NCBI RefSeq assembly: GCF_022348165.1
Contig: NZ_JAKRFI010000001.1
Coordinates: 310,001-374,000, forward strand
From: Halomonas sp. McH1-25
GTDB taxonomy: Bacteria > Pseudomonadota > Gammaproteobacteria > Pseudomonadales > Halomonadaceae
Direction: 5' to 3'
DNA: 64,000 bases
Below, one piece after another: positions 28,715 through 39,194 of this stretch. The notes beneath the pieces were generated by a model, which was not told the DNA's origin, did not search any database, and saw only the letters and a list, made by a program, of their open reading frames with translations. The first letter of the stretch is position 1. Every line of letters starts with the position of its first letter. Made by a program: the position numbers and the translations under genes.

Positions 28715-29476
28715 TCATTTGCGAGCGGGTTGAGCGTCGAAGCGCTCGCCAGTATGCCCCCGGCTGTCCGGTCCCATCAGCCACAGATAGGTAGGCATGA
28801 TTTCCCGGGGCATCCGCAACGTATTGGGATCCTCACCCGGAAACGCGGTCTTGCGCATCTGGGTACGAGTCGCCCCCGGGTTGATGCTGTTCACGCGGAT
28901 GTTGGTCAGATTTTCCAGCTCGTCGGCCAATACCTCAACGAATCCCTCGGTCGCGAACTTGGAAACGGCATAAGCGCCCCAGAAGGCTCTTCCCTTACGG
29001 CCCACACTCGACGAGGTGAATACCACGGAGGCATCCTCCGATGCCTTGAGCAGAGGCAGCAGCGCTTGAGTCATCCATACAGGTCCATTGATGTTGACCT
29101 GCATGACCTGATCCCACAGCTGAGGATTGTACTGCTCGAACGGAGTAACCCGCCCAAGCAGGCCGGCATTGTGCAAAATGCCGTCCAAGTGGCCGAACTC
29201 CTTGTCCAACGTGTCGGCCATGTCCTGATAATCCTTCAGGGTGGCACCTTCGAAATTGAGAGGAAAGATGGCAGGCTGTGGGCCATTGCCAGCCTCAATC
29301 TCATCATACACAGACTCTAGCTTGGCGATGGTTCTGCCGAGCAGAATGACCGTCGCTCCATGCTGCGCATATGCCAGCGCAGCGGCTCGACCGATGCCAT
29401 CACCGGCACCGGTCACCAGTATCACCCGGTCCTTGAGCAACTCGGACGGCGCTTGGTAATCAATCTTGCAAGTCAT
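28715..29476 (-). CDS. yciK: YciK-family short-chain oxidoreductase
   Basis: A 253-residue SDR protein closely resembling E. coli YciK. The NAD(P) motif is VTGAGDGIGRAAA, the structural motif is LHNAGLLG, and the catalytic Tyr-Lys pair is in WGAYAVSKFATEGF after the Ser of TSSSVGRKGRA. The C-terminus (PTYLWLMGPDSRGHTGERFDAQPARK) is family-specific. The substrate is unknown. It is convergent with the mtaD-ubiG-phosphatase operon, the same neighbourhood as in Pseudomonas. Confidence 0.9.
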   Translation of the reverse strand: MTCKIDYQAPSELLKDRVILVTGAGDGIGRAAALAYAQHGATVILLGRTIAKLESVYDEIEAGNGPQPAIFPLNFEGATLKDYQDMADTLDKEFGHLDGILHNAGLLGRVTPFEQYNPQLWDQVMQVNINGPVWMTQALLPLLKASEDASVVFTSSSVGRKGRAFWGAYAVSKFATEGFVEVLADELENLTNIRVNSINPGATRTQMRKTAFPGEDPNTLRMPREIMPTYLWLMGPDSRGHTGERFDAQPARK

Positions 29477-29537
29477 TACGACTCCCTCAGCCCTTCGAAT
29501 GGACAGGCATACCGGGTTTCAACATTCCCACTCTTTC

Positions 29538-30299
29538 TCAGAGGCCGGATTGATTGAGGAAATCCGCCGCCATGCTGGCCGCATTGCTTTCGGGGTATTC
29601 CTGCCGCACCCGAGTCAGCAATTGCTTGCTGGCCTCCGGCTGACCTTGGCGCGCCTTCAGCAAGCCCAGCTTGTAAAGGGAGTCGGGCACCTTGTTGCTT
29701 TGGGGGAACTCATCGATGACAGTATTGAATGCTTGAGCGGCAGGTTCCAGCTCGGAGCGGCTGGAATACAATTCACCCAGCCAGTAATGGGCATTAGCGC
29801 GTAGCGGAGAGTTTGGATACTGCTGAACGAAAGCATTGAATGCCTCGATGGCGGCATCGAAGTCACGCGCCTGCACCTTCTGGAAGGCCGCCTGGTAGGC
29901 CTGCTGCCCATCCTGGCTACTGCCCTGCATAGCGCTGCCAGCGTCAGGGTCTCCCCCCGCCTGGGCGGTACCGGCTGCTCCAGTCTGTCCGGCGCTGCCA
30001 GAAGCAATGCGCTCCTCCAACTCCAGGTAGCGTTCCTGTGCAAGCTTGCGCTGCTGCTCGAGCTGATAACGCAGTTCCTCGACTTGGCCACGCAACTCTT
30101 GGATCTGGCGTTGGTTTTCCTGCAGTTGGTTGAGTATCTGCAAGCTGGCGCCCGGCGTGGGCTCACGAGCCTGAGTGTTCTCGTAAAACGTTCGCGACCC
30201 GGACGAGGCCGACAAGTCTTCGACCACAGGTGCTGCCCATACGGACAGCGGGAGCATTAATGCTCCCGCGCCGCACAGTCTTTTCAGACCGTGTTTCAT
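29538..30299 (-). CDS. cpoB: Tol-Pal-associated periplasmic protein CpoB (YbgF)
   Basis: Periplasmic TPR protein that coordinates PBP1B activity with the Tol machine during constriction. The 253 residues comprise a signal peptide (cleavage near VWAAP), a trimerising coiled coil (about 50-95, LNQLQENQRQIQELRGQVEELR), a Gly/Ala/Gln-rich linker (about 100-130) and TPR repeats from AYQAAFQKVQARDFDAAIEAF to the end. It is the last gene of the Tol-Pal operon. Confidence 0.93.
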   Translation of the reverse strand: MKHGLKRLCGAGALMLPLSVWAAPVVEDLSASSGSRTFYENTQAREPTPGASLQILNQLQENQRQIQELRGQVEELRYQLEQQRKLAQERYLELEERIASGSAGQTGAAGTAQAGGDPDAGSAMQGSSQDGQQAYQAAFQKVQARDFDAAIEAFNAFVQQYPNSPLRANAHYWLGELYSSRSELEPAAQAFNTVIDEFPQSNKVPDSLYKLGLLKARQGQPEASKQLLTRVRQEYPESNAASMAADFLNQSGL

Positions 30300-30317
30300 G
30301 TTTGACTCCGTCGAAGC

Positions 30318-30857
30318 TTAGTAATCGAAGACCACACGACGGTTTTGAGCATAGGACTGTTCGGAGTGGCCTTCAACAGCCGGACGCTCCTCACCGTAGC
30401 TGACGATTTCCAGTTGCGAGGGAGAGACGCCCTGAACGGTCAGGAATTGCTCGACGGATTGAGCGCGGCGCTCTCCCAGCCCCAGGTTGTATTCGCGGGT
30501 GCCGCGCTCGTCCGCATGCCCCTGCAGGATTACCGACGCGTTGGGATTGGAACGCAGGTACTGGGCATGCGCATTCAGTACGGATTCGAACTCGGGACGA
30601 ATGGTGTCGCGATCGTAGTCGAAGTAGATGGTGCGCTGATCGGGAATACCCTGGCCCTGGCCCTGGCCATACCCTTGCCCCTGGCCGAGCTGAGTTCCGC
30701 TAGCCTGGCCATTGGCCATCCCCTGACCCGCTACGCCTCCTGCAGTGCCAGTGCCATCCATGCTCCCGTCCTGAGAGCCGCCAGTGCTGGAACAGCCAGC
30801 CATGACAGCGAGGGACACGGCGACGGCCAGGGACTTGGCATAAGATTTGAATTGCAT
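30318..30857 (-). CDS. pal: Peptidoglycan-associated lipoprotein Pal
   Basis: Outer-membrane lipoprotein tethering the membrane to peptidoglycan. The 179-residue protein has a lipobox (LAVMAGC, Cys about residue 21), an unusually Gly/Gln-rich linker (QLGQGQGYGQGQGQG), and a C-terminal OmpA-like domain with YFDYDRDTIRPEF and LQGHADERGTREYNLGLGERRA, where Asp and Arg bind diaminopimelate. The start at 30857 has AAGGAG upstream; an 11-codon extension lacks one. It lies between tolB and cpoB. Confidence 0.95.
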   Translation of the reverse strand: MQFKSYAKSLAVAVSLAVMAGCSSTGGSQDGSMDGTGTAGGVAGQGMANGQASGTQLGQGQGYGQGQGQGIPDQRTIYFDYDRDTIRPEFESVLNAHAQYLRSNPNASVILQGHADERGTREYNLGLGERRAQSVEQFLTVQGVSPSQLEIVSYGEERPAVEGHSEQSYAQNRRVVFDY

Positions 30858-30893
30858 GGTAACTCCTTGCTCGGAATTAGAATGACACACTTT

Positions 30894-32186
30894 TTAGTTC
30901 ATGAAAGGCGACCAGGCGGGCTCCCGCACATCGCCCTGTGCCGAGGGTAGACGGTAAGAGGCATTACCATCGGCCGACACGACACCCAACACACCACGAT
31001 TGCCCTGCTGGGTAGCGAAGATCACCATGCTACCGTTCGGGGCCACGCTAGGTGACTCATCCCACTGGGAGTCGGTGAGAATCGTCAGGCGATCGGTTTC
31101 CAAGTCTTTCTTGGCAACATGGAATCCCTGATCGTCCCGATGGATAAGAAACAGTGTTTCCCCATCGGGTGAGAAGCGACCGCGTGAATTGTAGCTTCCG
31201 GTAAATGTTATTCTTTCTGCCTGCCCATTGGCAAGATTGTAGCGATACAATTGTGGCCCACCGCTGCGATCCGAGGTAAAGACCAAGCTCTGCCCATCCG
31301 GCGCCCAATCGGGCTCAGTATCGATGGCGGAATTGTTCGTCAGGCGCTGGAAGCTGCGCGAGGCAATATCCATCACATAGATTTCCGGCTGCCCGTCCTT
31401 CGACAAGGACATAGCCAGCTTGCGTCCATCCGGCGACCAGGCTGGCGCCCCGTTGATGCCTTCGAAGGATGTCGCCTGGATACGCTGACTGCTTGCCAAA
31501 TCCTGAATGTAAATGGCCGGACGCCCCGACTCGAAGGAGACGTAGGCAAGCTTGTTGCCATCCGGAGCCCAGGCAGGCGACAGGATGGGCTGCTGCGAGG
31601 ATAAAATCTGCTGGCTGTTATGCCCGTCGGCATCGGCCACATGCAATGCATAGCGGCGATTGTCAGCGGCACCCTCTGCCGTGACATAGGCGATACGCGT
31701 AGAAAAGGCGCCACGAATCCCGGTAATCTCCTCGAATACCTTGTCGCTGACGTAGTGAGCCGCACTGCGCAACTGGCCACGACTGACATTGACGACTTCA
31801 CCGAGCATGCGGCGTTCGCCATAAATATCCATCAGTTCGAACTGAACACTGTAGCCATCGCCTTGCGGCGTCACCTGACCGACAACGAGGTAGTTGCTAT
31901 CCACGGCGCGCCAATCGCGATAATGGACGTCTTCGCTACGACTGGGCTGGGCAATTAGCGAATTGCGCGACAATGGTGAGAACTGACCGCTACGGGCGAG
32001 GTCGTCACTGACGATCTGAGCGATGTCTTCGGATAGTGTGCCCTGCCCCTGAGTCGCGAAAGGAACGATGGCGATGGGGATGGCTTGATCGCTGCCCTTG
32101 GTGATTTCGATGGTCAGATCCGCGCTGGCCAGGCCGACATACAGCGCGAACCATAGACCGACCATGACAGAAACAACTCGTTTCAT
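30894..32186 (-). CDS. tolB: Tol-Pal system beta-propeller protein TolB
   Basis: Periplasmic TolB, 430 residues: signal peptide (cleavage near LASADL), N-terminal alpha/beta domain, then a six-bladed propeller with repeated [30 protein letters not shown] and [10 protein letters not shown] motifs, each following WAPDG/WSPDG-like turns. It binds Pal and is contacted by TolA. The start overlaps the tolA stop by 4 bp. Confidence 0.96.
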   Translation of the reverse strand: MKRVVSVMVGLWFALYVGLASADLTIEITKGSDQAIPIAIVPFATQGQGTLSEDIAQIVSDDLARSGQFSPLSRNSLIAQPSRSEDVHYRDWRAVDSNYLVVGQVTPQGDGYSVQFELMDIYGERRMLGEVVNVSRGQLRSAAHYVSDKVFEEITGIRGAFSTRIAYVTAEGAADNRRYALHVADADGHNSQQILSSQQPILSPAWAPDGNKLAYVSFESGRPAIYIQDLASSQRIQATSFEGINGAPAWSPDGRKLAMSLSKDGQPEIYVMDIASRSFQRLTNNSAIDTEPDWAPDGQSLVFTSDRSGGPQLYRYNLANGQAERITFTGSYNSRGRFSPDGETLFLIHRDDQGFHVAKKDLETDRLTILTDSQWDESPSVAPNGSMVIFATQQGNRGVLGVVSADGNASYRLPSAQGDVREPAWSPFMN

Positions 32187-33373
32187 CGGCGTACATCCTT
32201 GGGATTGAAGTCCAGGTTGAATTCACGGAACTGGCTCTGGGCGGCCAGCGGAAGCTCTCTTATTTCTCGGAATGGTGCAGCCCGTTCGACGGCCTGCAAC
32301 ACAGACCTGTCGAAGACGCCATCACCACTACTTTCGATGATTCTTGCGCTGACCAGTTCACCGGTGGGTAGCAATTGTATACGCACGACTGCCCGGAGCT
32401 GGTTCGTGGCACTTGCCGGCAGAATCCAGGCCTGCTCGATCGCACGCCTCACCAGGTTGATGAACCCATTCGCCGCCTGGGCCGCCTGCTTGGCGTTGGC
32501 GATGGACTCCGCCTCGCCAGCGATCAGGTTATCCAGCGATGAGGCAGATGCTTGGCGAGCTGCCTCGGCGGCACGGCGCGCTTCCGCCTCTGCCTTGCGC
32601 CTGGCTTCTTCTTCGGCCTGGCGTTGAGCTTCCGCCTCTGCCTTGCGCTTGGCCTCTTCTTCGGCCTTGCGTTGAGCTTCTGCCTCTGCCTTGCGCTTGG
32701 CCTCTTCTTCGGCCTGGCGTTGGGCTTCCACCTCCGCTTTGCGCTTGGCCTCTTCTTCGGCCTTGCGTTGGGCTTCCGCCTCAGCCTTGCGCTTGGCTTC
32801 TTCTTCGGCCTGGCGTTGAGCTTCCGCCTCCGCCTTGCGCTTGGCTTCCGCTTCAGCTTGGCGTCTTGCTTCTTCCTGGCGCTGACGCTCCGCCTGTTGG
32901 CGAGCCTCCTCCTGACGGCGCTGCTCCGCTTGTTGCTCACGCAACTGAGCCTGTTTTGCCGCTTCGTCAGCACGCCTAGCAGCTTCGGCCTGAGCCTGCT
33001 TCAACGCCTCTTCCCGAGCCTGTTGTTCGGCCTCGCGGCGCGCCTGTTCTTCCGCCAAGGCCTGTTGACGTGCGGTTTCTTCGGCTGCCTGCGCCTCGGC
33101 CTGGCGCTGCTCCTGGGCCTGCTCCTCTTGTGCCTGAGCCTGTTCGGCTTGCTGGTTGGCAGCAGCGCGGACCTGAGCTTCCTTGGCCCGCTGCGCCTGG
33201 TCGGTAGCCGTTTCCGTCGTGACCAGGGTTGCCTGCACGACGGACGACGAACTGGGTTCGACATCGGCATCGGGCCAGCGCAAGGCAGTCACCAGCAATA
33301 CGAGAACATGAACGCCAATGGCAAGCAGCGTGGGCAGGCCGTAGCCAACTCTACGTTCTTCTTTGGCCATCAT
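32183..33373 (-). CDS. tolA: Tol-Pal energy-transducing protein TolA
   Basis: Inner-membrane protein that spans the periplasm and transmits proton-motive force from TolQR. The 396 residues have an N-terminal helix ([21 protein letters not shown]), a 220-residue Ala/Glu/Lys/Arg/Gln helix, and a C-terminal TolA-III domain ([14 protein letters not shown]...[22 protein letters not shown]). The helix includes six units of a 16-residue repeat. MM at the start leaves a one-codon ambiguity. It lies between tolR and tolB. Confidence 0.94.
   Translation of the reverse strand: MMAKEERRVGYGLPTLLAIGVHVLVLLVTALRWPDADVEPSSSSVVQATLVTTETATDQAQRAKEAQVRAAANQQAEQAQAQEEQAQEQRQAEAQAAEETARQQALAEEQARREAEQQAREEALKQAQAEAARRADEAAKQAQLREQQAEQRRQEEARQQAERQRQEEARRQAEAEAKRKAEAEAQRQAEEEAKRKAEAEAQRKAEEEAKRKAEVEAQRQAEEEAKRKAEAEAQRKAEEEAKRKAEAEAQRQAEEEARRKAEAEARRAAEAARQASASSLDNLIAGEAESIANAKQAAQAANGFINLVRRAIEQAWILPASATNQLRAVVRIQLLPTGELVSARIIESSGDGVFDRSVLQAVERAAPFREIRELPLAAQSQFREFNLDFNPKDVRR
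32574..32862 (-). repeat. 48-bp tandem repeat inside tolA
   Basis: About six copies of a 48-bp unit encode [13 protein letters not shown](Q/K)AE. Copies differ at a few bases and alternate Q/K at one residue, a pattern suggesting that pairs of units were duplicated. The number of copies sets the length of the TolA periplasmic helix. Confidence 0.85.
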
Positions 33374-33379
33374 GTCTAC

Positions 33380-33820
33380 TCAGCTTTCACCGGAAGGGGG
33401 CTCGGAAATCAGCCCAACATTAGGAACGCCCGCGACTTGAAGGGTACTCATCAATGTCACGATCTGACCGTATGGCACATTGCGGTCACCTCGAACCAGA
33501 ACAGGCGTATCGGGCCGACGCTGGAGAATGATAATGATCTTATCGCTGACTTCCTCGAGCGAGACGGGAGTATCCTCTTCGCCCAGTGAAATGAAGTACT
33601 GTCCTTCCTTGTCAACGGATACGACGATGGGTTCACGATCCTCCATATCCTCGATGGGCTCGGAACTCACCTGAGGCAAATCGACCTGCACCCCCTGGGT
33701 CAGCATTGGCGCGGTAATCATGAAGATGACCAGCAGCACCAACATCACGTCGATGAACGGAACGACGTTGATTTCGCCCATGGGTTTACGTCGCGGCCCG
33801 CGATTGAATGGACCTAGCAT
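33380..33820 (-). CDS. tolR: Tol-Pal system protein TolR
   Basis: Inner-membrane component of the Tol motor, ExbD family, 146 residues. A cytoplasmic N-terminus (NRGPRRKPMGEINVVP) leads into one membrane helix (FIDVMLVLLVIFMITAPML) whose Asp is the proton-channel residue, followed by a periplasmic domain. It lies between tolQ and tolA with 6-15 bp gaps. Confidence 0.95.
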   Translation of the reverse strand: MLGPFNRGPRRKPMGEINVVPFIDVMLVLLVIFMITAPMLTQGVQVDLPQVSSEPIEDMEDREPIVVSVDKEGQYFISLGEEDTPVSLEEVSDKIIIILQRRPDTPVLVRGDRNVPYGQIVTLMSTLQVAGVPNVGLISEPPSGES

Positions 33821-33835
33821 CTTACGACTCCCTTA

Positions 33836-34522
33836 TCAGGCGGCTTCCCGCTCACGACCCTGCAGATTGCGATGCAGGATGGAGTGAAACTCTTCGGCAA
33901 AGTCCTCGTACTGTCCGAGCAAACGATTGGAACTCGCCGAGAGGCGATTGTAGAAAATGACGGCGGGAATCGCGGCAAACAGCCCCATGGCAGTGGCGAT
34001 CAAGGCTTCGGCAATCCAGGGCGCCACGGTGGAAAGCGTGGCTTGCTGAGCCATCGACAGGCTCTGGAATGATCCCATGATACCCCAGACCGTACCGAAC
34101 AGACCGATGTAGGGGCTAGCCGAGGCAACGGTCGCGAGAAAGATCAGATGCAGGTTGAGACGCTCCTCTTCCCGAGACCAAGCCACACGCATGGCACGCT
34201 GAACGCCATCCAAGATGGCCTGGGAGTTGCGCGTCTTGGTCATCAGGCGATTGAACTCGCGAAATCCCGAACGAAAGATGTGTTCGGCGCCGACGACTTC
34301 CTGCTCCGGCGGCTTTTCGCGATACAGCTCATTCAGGTCGACACCCGACCAAAACTTGTCCTCGAAAGCGCGATGCGCCTTCTTGGCACGTCTCAGCACG
34401 ATGCTTCGCTGGAATATCACGACCCAGGAAGCGATGGAACCGGCCAATAGCAATAGCATGACCAGTTGCACCACGAGACTGGCGTTCATGATCAGGTGAG
34501 GAATGGACATTGAATCGTTCAC
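33836..34522 (-). CDS. tolQ: Tol-Pal system protein TolQ
   Basis: Inner-membrane proton-channel subunit, MotA/ExbB family, 228 residues with three membrane helices: near residues 15-37, 135-155 (ASPYIGLFGTVWGIMGSF) and 170-190 (AEALIATAMGLFAAIPAVIFYN). The conserved GLFGTVWGIM and GLFAAIPAV segments line the channel. The start overlaps ybgC by 4 bp. Confidence 0.95.
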   Translation of the reverse strand: MNDSMSIPHLIMNASLVVQLVMLLLLAGSIASWVVIFQRSIVLRRAKKAHRAFEDKFWSGVDLNELYREKPPEQEVVGAEHIFRSGFREFNRLMTKTRNSQAILDGVQRAMRVAWSREEERLNLHLIFLATVASASPYIGLFGTVWGIMGSFQSLSMAQQATLSTVAPWIAEALIATAMGLFAAIPAVIFYNRLSASSNRLLGQYEDFAEEFHSILHRNLQGREREAA

Positions 34523-34944
34523 GGGTGTCCTCGTAATGATACGGAATTATTCGTCAGGACTGCGGCCAAGGCCGACGGCCAACGTACTGGGCGAAGTCGT
34601 ACGGCATCCACACAGGCGATATGGACGTCCGCTTCGCACAAGGGTTCCCCATACACCGTGACCCGCTGATGAAAAGCGAGCCGGCAGGCGGAATATTCGA
34701 TAATTTGAGCGGTAACCTGCAATTCATCATCGAGCCTGGCGGGCTTGGCATAGCGGCACGTGAGTCGATGTACGACCAGTTGGGCACCCTCTTCCAGTAG
34801 CCCCTGCTGCGTCAAACCATGCTGTCTGAGCCACTCGCTGCGGGCTCGCTCCATGAACTTGAGGTAGTTGACGTAGTACACTATCCCGCCTGCATCGGTA
34901 TCTTCGATATAGACGCGGACCGGGATGCTGAAAGGAGTCGTCAT
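34519..34944 (-). CDS. ybgC: Acyl-CoA thioesterase YbgC
   Basis: Cytoplasmic hot-dog-fold thioesterase, 141 residues, found upstream of tolQ in most gammaproteobacteria. The catalytic motif is [20 protein letters not shown] with the nucleophile-region Asp and the conserved YxNYLxFxE. It overlaps ruvB by 4 bp upstream and tolQ by 4 bp downstream. Confidence 0.93.
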   Translation of the reverse strand: MTTPFSIPVRVYIEDTDAGGIVYYVNYLKFMERARSEWLRQHGLTQQGLLEEGAQLVVHRLTCRYAKPARLDDELQVTAQIIEYSACRLAFHQRVTVYGEPLCEADVHIACVDAVRLRPVRWPSALAAVLTNNSVSLRGHP

Positions 34945-35981
34945 GAGCGAAGTTCCTCACCCATCGCATCCGGCACGCCGTCCCCAGCGGCCAGACCGAA
35001 GTGCAGGTAGGCTTGGCGCGTCACCATGCGACCACGCGCAGTGCGCAACATGAAACCTTGCTGGATCAGATAAGGCTCGATGACGTCCTCGATGGTATCA
35101 CGCTCTTCGCTGATCGCCGCTGCCAGGGAGTCGACACCCACCGGACCACCGTCGAATTTCTCGATCATGGCAAGCAGCAGGCGCCGATCCATATGGTCCA
35201 GTCCATGCGTATCGACATGCAGCATGTTCAGGGCCAGATCGGCGATCTCTTTCGTTAACCGCCCGTCACCACGCACTTCGGCGTAATCGCGCACCCGCCG
35301 CAACAGGCGATTGGCGATGCGCGGGGTGCCCCGAGCCCGACGGGCGACTTCGCCGGCCCCGCCTGCCAGGGCCTCGATTCCCATCAAGCGCGCCGAACGC
35401 GCAACGATCTCGGTGAGTTCGTCGATAGCGTAGAACTCGAGACGCTGAACGATACCGAAACGATCACGCAATGGAGAGGTCAACAAACCGGCGCGTGTGG
35501 TCGCCCCCACCAGGGTGAACTTGGGCAGGTCGAGCTTGATCGAGCGTGCCGCAGGGCCTTCACCGATCATGATATCCAGCTGAAAGTCTTCCATAGCGGG
35601 ATACAGCACTTCCTCGACAGTGGCTGGAAGGCGATGGATTTCATCGATGAACAGCACATCCCCAGGCTGGAGATTGGTCAGCATGGCTGCCAAATCGCCG
35701 GCTCGCTCAAGCACCGGGCCGGAGGTCGATTTGATATCGACCCCCATCTCCTCGGCGATGATGTTTGCCAAGGTCGTCTTGCCCAGCCCCGGCGGGCCAA
35801 AGACCAGGGTGTGATCGAGGCTATCGCCTCGCTGTCGCGCCGCCGTGATAAAGATATCCAACTGTTCACGCACTCGCGGTTGGCCGATATAATCGGCCAG
35901 CCGCTGGGGGCGGATAGCATGGTCTGCGCGCACCTCCCCCGCTTGGGGATCGGCAGCAATCAGACGGTCACTTTCGATCAT
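34941..35981 (-). CDS. ruvB: Holliday junction helicase RuvB
   Basis: Hexameric AAA+ motor for branch migration, 346 residues. Walker A is [12 protein letters not shown], Walker B is LFIDEIHRL, sensor 1 GATTRAGLL, and the arginine-finger region is [16 protein letters not shown]. The C-terminal winged helix starts about [12 protein letters not shown]. It lies 9 bp after ruvA. Confidence 0.97.
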   Translation of the reverse strand: MIESDRLIAADPQAGEVRADHAIRPQRLADYIGQPRVREQLDIFITAARQRGDSLDHTLVFGPPGLGKTTLANIIAEEMGVDIKSTSGPVLERAGDLAAMLTNLQPGDVLFIDEIHRLPATVEEVLYPAMEDFQLDIMIGEGPAARSIKLDLPKFTLVGATTRAGLLTSPLRDRFGIVQRLEFYAIDELTEIVARSARLMGIEALAGGAGEVARRARGTPRIANRLLRRVRDYAEVRGDGRLTKEIADLALNMLHVDTHGLDHMDRRLLLAMIEKFDGGPVGVDSLAAAISEERDTIEDVIEPYLIQQGFMLRTARGRMVTRQAYLHFGLAAGDGVPDAMGEELRS

Positions 35982-35990
35982 GATTACCGT

Positions 35991-36596
35991 TTATCCTGCC
36001 AGTTTGCGACTTAGCGCTGACTTGATGAGCGCTTCGGTGGACTGGTTGGCCTCGAGCCCGGAAAGCATGCGCGACGCTTCGGCCGGCTTGTAGCCTAAGC
36101 TAATCAGTGCAGCTTCGGCATCGGCCAGGGGGTCGCTCGTCGCCGGCACGCCTGGTGGCAAGGACGTCAACTCACCTTGCGTTTCGGCACTCCAGTGCGG
36201 GAACCTGTCGCGCATCTCGACGATCAATCGCTCGGCGGTTTTCTTGCCCACCCCCGGCAGCCGGGTCAGGGCCTTGACGTCATCCTCCATGACACAGCGG
36301 ATGAACTGCTCCTGTTCCATGCCGGAGAGAATGGCCAGCGCGAGCTTGGGGCCGACCCCATTGACCTTGATCAGGGCGCGGAACAAGGCGCGCTCCGGTT
36401 CCTTATGGAAACCGTAGAGCAGGTGGGCATCCTCGCGAATACTGAGGTGCGTGAAGAGTTGCACGGTCTCGCCGAGTCCGGGCAATGCCAGCAATGTGTT
36501 CATGGAGGCCTCGAGCTCGTAGCCGACGCCCCCCACGTCCACGACCAGCCAAGGGGGCTGTTTCTCGATCAGGGTGCCTCGTAGGCGTCCAATCAT
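35991..36596 (-). CDS. ruvA: Holliday junction DNA-binding protein RuvA
   Basis: Tetrameric junction-binding subunit, 201 residues: N-terminal OB fold ([21 protein letters not shown]), two helix-hairpin-helix motifs ([16 protein letters not shown] and [19 protein letters not shown]), an acidic linker, and domain III ([18 protein letters not shown]) that binds RuvB. It lies between ruvC and ruvB. Confidence 0.97.
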   Translation of the reverse strand: MIGRLRGTLIEKQPPWLVVDVGGVGYELEASMNTLLALPGLGETVQLFTHLSIREDAHLLYGFHKEPERALFRALIKVNGVGPKLALAILSGMEQEQFIRCVMEDDVKALTRLPGVGKKTAERLIVEMRDRFPHWSAETQGELTSLPPGVPATSDPLADAEAALISLGYKPAEASRMLSGLEANQSTEALIKSALSRKLAG

Positions 36597-36683
36597 GCCT
36601 TACCGATCCTTCTAATGATTGGTGCCACTATACGTGTCGGTCGCTCGACTGACTAGCGCTGCGTGAACACTGTTCACAAGCGG

Positions 36684-37223
36684 TCAAGAGGGGCGGAAAT
36701 CCCGCCAGCCTTGCCTGGTACTGCGCCGCCGCCCACCGAAACTTCCCTGCTGGACCAAGCCCACCCGGGCATGCCCATGTGTCAGGGCGATCGCCAGCGC
36801 ATCGGCTGCATCCTCCTGCGGTGTATCGCTCAGGCCGAGGACCGCCGTCACCATGTGCTGCACCTGTTGCTTGTCGGCACCGCCCGTTCCGGTCACCGCC
36901 TGCTTGACCTGCTTCGGCCCGTACTCGTAGACCGGTAGACCATGATTGGCGGCACATACGATGGCGGTTCCACGAGCCTGCCCCAACTTCAACGCCGAGT
37001 CTGCATTGCGTGACATGAACACTTGCTCGATGGCGAACTCGGCAGGACGATACATCGCGATCAGCTCTGCCACCCCCGCATAGACCTGGGCAAGCTTCTG
37101 GGCCAAATCGTCATTGCGGATACGTATGCAGCCACTGGCGATATAACGTGGCTGGGCCAGAGATACGTCCAGCACGCCATACCCCGTAATTCGAGAGCCA
37201 GGGTCGATCCCCAATACGATCAT
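36684..37223 (-). CDS. ruvC: Holliday junction resolvase RuvC
   Basis: RNase-H-fold endonuclease that cuts junctions, 179 residues. Catalytic acids are D7 ([11 protein letters not shown]), E66 (FAIEQVFM) and the Asp pair in [14 protein letters not shown]. The ATG 37223 has GGGAGG about 8 nt upstream; an 18-codon extension is rejected. In many gammaproteobacteria yebC precedes ruvC; here the upstream neighbour is aspS and there is no room for yebC. Confidence 0.96.
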   Translation of the reverse strand: MIVLGIDPGSRITGYGVLDVSLAQPRYIASGCIRIRNDDLAQKLAQVYAGVAELIAMYRPAEFAIEQVFMSRNADSALKLGQARGTAIVCAANHGLPVYEYGPKQVKQAVTGTGGADKQQVQHMVTAVLGLSDTPQEDAADALAIALTHGHARVGLVQQGSFGGRRRSTRQGWRDFRPS

Positions 37224-37290
37224 TGCAGCGAGCCTCCCACCACCCGATCCCGCGATTCGCTGGCACGAGCGGTGCACCTTGACAGTAGCA

Positions 37291-37319
37291 AGCCGGCACC
37301 CTGTAACAGGGTGCCGGCT
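37291..37319 (-). terminator. Terminator-like hairpin after aspS
   Basis: A perfect 13-bp stem (37291-37303 with 37307-37319, loop TAA) between aspS and ruvC. The minus-strand T-run is poor (TTGCTAC), so it may end only part of the transcripts. Confidence 0.65.
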
Positions 37320-37354
37320 CCGCGATGTGAAGTAACGTTGTCCCGACGCCGAGA

Positions 37355-39136
37355 TTATTCTTCGTCGGACGTTACCTTGGCTTTCTGGCGCAGACGGATG
37401 TTGAGATCCTTGAGCTGGTCAGGGCTGACTTCGCCAGGCGCGTCGGTCATGAGATCCGCAGCACTCTGGGTCTTTGGAAAGGCGATGACTTCACGGATCG
37501 TCTTCGCCCCGGTCATCAGCATGACCAGCCGGTCCAGACCGAACGCCAGCCCGCCATGCGGCGGTGCGCCGTATTGCAGGGCGTCCAGCAGGAAGCCGAA
37601 CTTCTCTTCGGCTTCCTCGGCACCGATGCCGAGCACCTCGAAGACGGCACGCTGCATGGCCTGATCGTGGATACGAATCGACCCGCCACCCAGTTCAGTC
37701 CCGTTCAGCACCATGTCGTAAGCCCGGGACAGCGCCGTGGCCGGACTGGCCTTGAGCTCATCCGGGGAGCAGGACGGTGCCGTGAACGGATGGTGAAGCG
37801 CGGAGAGGCGTCCGGCATCGTCGGCTTCGAACATCGGGAAATCAACCACCCATAGCGGTGCCCACGCCTGGGTGTACAGGTCGAGATCGCCGCCCAGCTT
37901 GACGCGCAACGCGCCGAGCGCTTCGTTGACGACCCGCGCCTTATCGGCACCGAAGAAGATGATGTCGCCATCTTCTGCACCGACGCGCTCCAGTAGCGTC
38001 TCGACGATGCCCTCCATGAACTTGACGATGGGCGACTGCAGCCCTTCGAGCCCCTTGCCACGTTCGTTGACCTTGATCCACGCCAGCCCCTTGGCGCCGT
38101 AGATACTCACGAACTTGGTGTAATCGTCGATTTCCTTGCGGGTCAGCTTGGCGCCGCCGCTCACCTTGAGCGCCGCTACACGGCCATCGTCGGCCTTGGC
38201 CGGACCGGAGAAAACCTTGAAGTCGACATCCTTCATCAGGTCATCGACGTCGACCAGTTCCAGCGGGATTCTCAGATCCGGCTTGTCGGAACCGTAGCGC
38301 TGCATGGCCTCGGCATAAGGCATGCGCGGAAAGGCGGGCAGTTCGACATCGAGGACCTCGACGAACAGCTGACGAATCATGCGCTCGGTAATGGCGATGA
38401 TGTCGTTTTCATCGACGAACGATGCCTCGAGATCGATCTGAGTGAACTCGGGCTGGCGATCGGCACGCAGGTCCTCGTCACGGAAACACTTGGCAATCTG
38501 GTAGTACCGATCGAAACCGGACACCATCAGCAACTGCTTGAAGAGCTGCGGGGATTGCGGCAGTGCAAAGAAGTGGCCGGGATGGGTGCGACTCGGCACC
38601 AGATAATCACGCGCCCCTTCCGGCGTGGCCCGGGTCAGGATCGGCGTCTCGATGTCCAGGAACCCTTCACCCTCGAGATAGGCGCGCACGCTGTGCGAGA
38701 TACGCGAACGCAGGCGTAGCTTATCGATCATCTCGGGACGACGCAGGTCGATGTAACGGTGCTTCAGGCGCACTTCTTCGCCGACCTTGCCGTGCTCGTC
38801 GAGCTGAAACGGTGGAGTCGCCGCCGTGTTCAACACCTCGACCTGCTTGGCCAGAACTTCGATCAAGCCGGTCGGCATGTTGGGGTTCTGAGTTCCCTCG
38901 GGACGCAACCGGACCCGGCCACGAATGCGCAGCACATACTCGTTACGTGCACGGTCAGCGGTCGCGAACGCATCGGGGGTGTCGGGGTCGACCACGACCT
39001 GAGCGATGCCATCCCGGTCGCGCAGGTCGAGAAAGATCACGCCGCCGTGATCTCGGCGGCGATGTACCCATCCACACAGCGTGACCTCTTCATCCACCTG
39101 GGTCTCGTTCAACTGGCCGCAATAATGGCTGCGCAT
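37355..39136 (-). CDS. aspS: Aspartyl-tRNA synthetase
   Basis: Class II synthetase, 593 residues, of the bacterial type. It has an N-terminal OB anticodon-binding domain ([23 protein letters not shown]), motif 2 ([23 protein letters not shown]), a GAD insertion domain in the middle, and motif 3 ([28 protein letters not shown]). Whether it also charges tRNA-Asn cannot be told from sequence. It follows the FmdB-like gene by 58 bp. Confidence 0.97.
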   Translation of the reverse strand: MRSHYCGQLNETQVDEEVTLCGWVHRRRDHGGVIFLDLRDRDGIAQVVVDPDTPDAFATADRARNEYVLRIRGRVRLRPEGTQNPNMPTGLIEVLAKQVEVLNTAATPPFQLDEHGKVGEEVRLKHRYIDLRRPEMIDKLRLRSRISHSVRAYLEGEGFLDIETPILTRATPEGARDYLVPSRTHPGHFFALPQSPQLFKQLLMVSGFDRYYQIAKCFRDEDLRADRQPEFTQIDLEASFVDENDIIAITERMIRQLFVEVLDVELPAFPRMPYAEAMQRYGSDKPDLRIPLELVDVDDLMKDVDFKVFSGPAKADDGRVAALKVSGGAKLTRKEIDDYTKFVSIYGAKGLAWIKVNERGKGLEGLQSPIVKFMEGIVETLLERVGAEDGDIIFFGADKARVVNEALGALRVKLGGDLDLYTQAWAPLWVVDFPMFEADDAGRLSALHHPFTAPSCSPDELKASPATALSRAYDMVLNGTELGGGSIRIHDQAMQRAVFEVLGIGAEEAEEKFGFLLDALQYGAPPHGGLAFGLDRLVMLMTGAKTIREVIAFPKTQSAADLMTDAPGEVSPDQLKDLNIRLRQKAKVTSDEE

Positions 39137-39168
39137 GTCAAATCCTGTTCAGTTGCTTTCGTATGAGC

Positions 39169-39190
39169 CCTGCCGGCATTTGCCGGCAGG
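39169..39190. terminator. Hairpin between the FmdB-like gene and aspS
   Basis: CCTGCCGGCA/TGCCGGCAGG (39169-39178 with 39181-39190) just past the FmdB-like stop. There is no T-run, so it is more likely an mRNA structure or partial terminator. Confidence 0.4.
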
Positions 39191-39194
39191 AACG

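Noticed and set aside
32574-32862. Regular repeats as a CRISPR array
   Set aside because: Units are contiguous, in frame and coding, with no unique spacers.
32552-33589. 345-codon Leu/Phe-rich plus-strand frame over tolA, looking like a membrane protein
   Set aside because: It arises from the antisense of Lys/Glu/Ala repeat codons; the tol operon context fixes the minus strand as coding.
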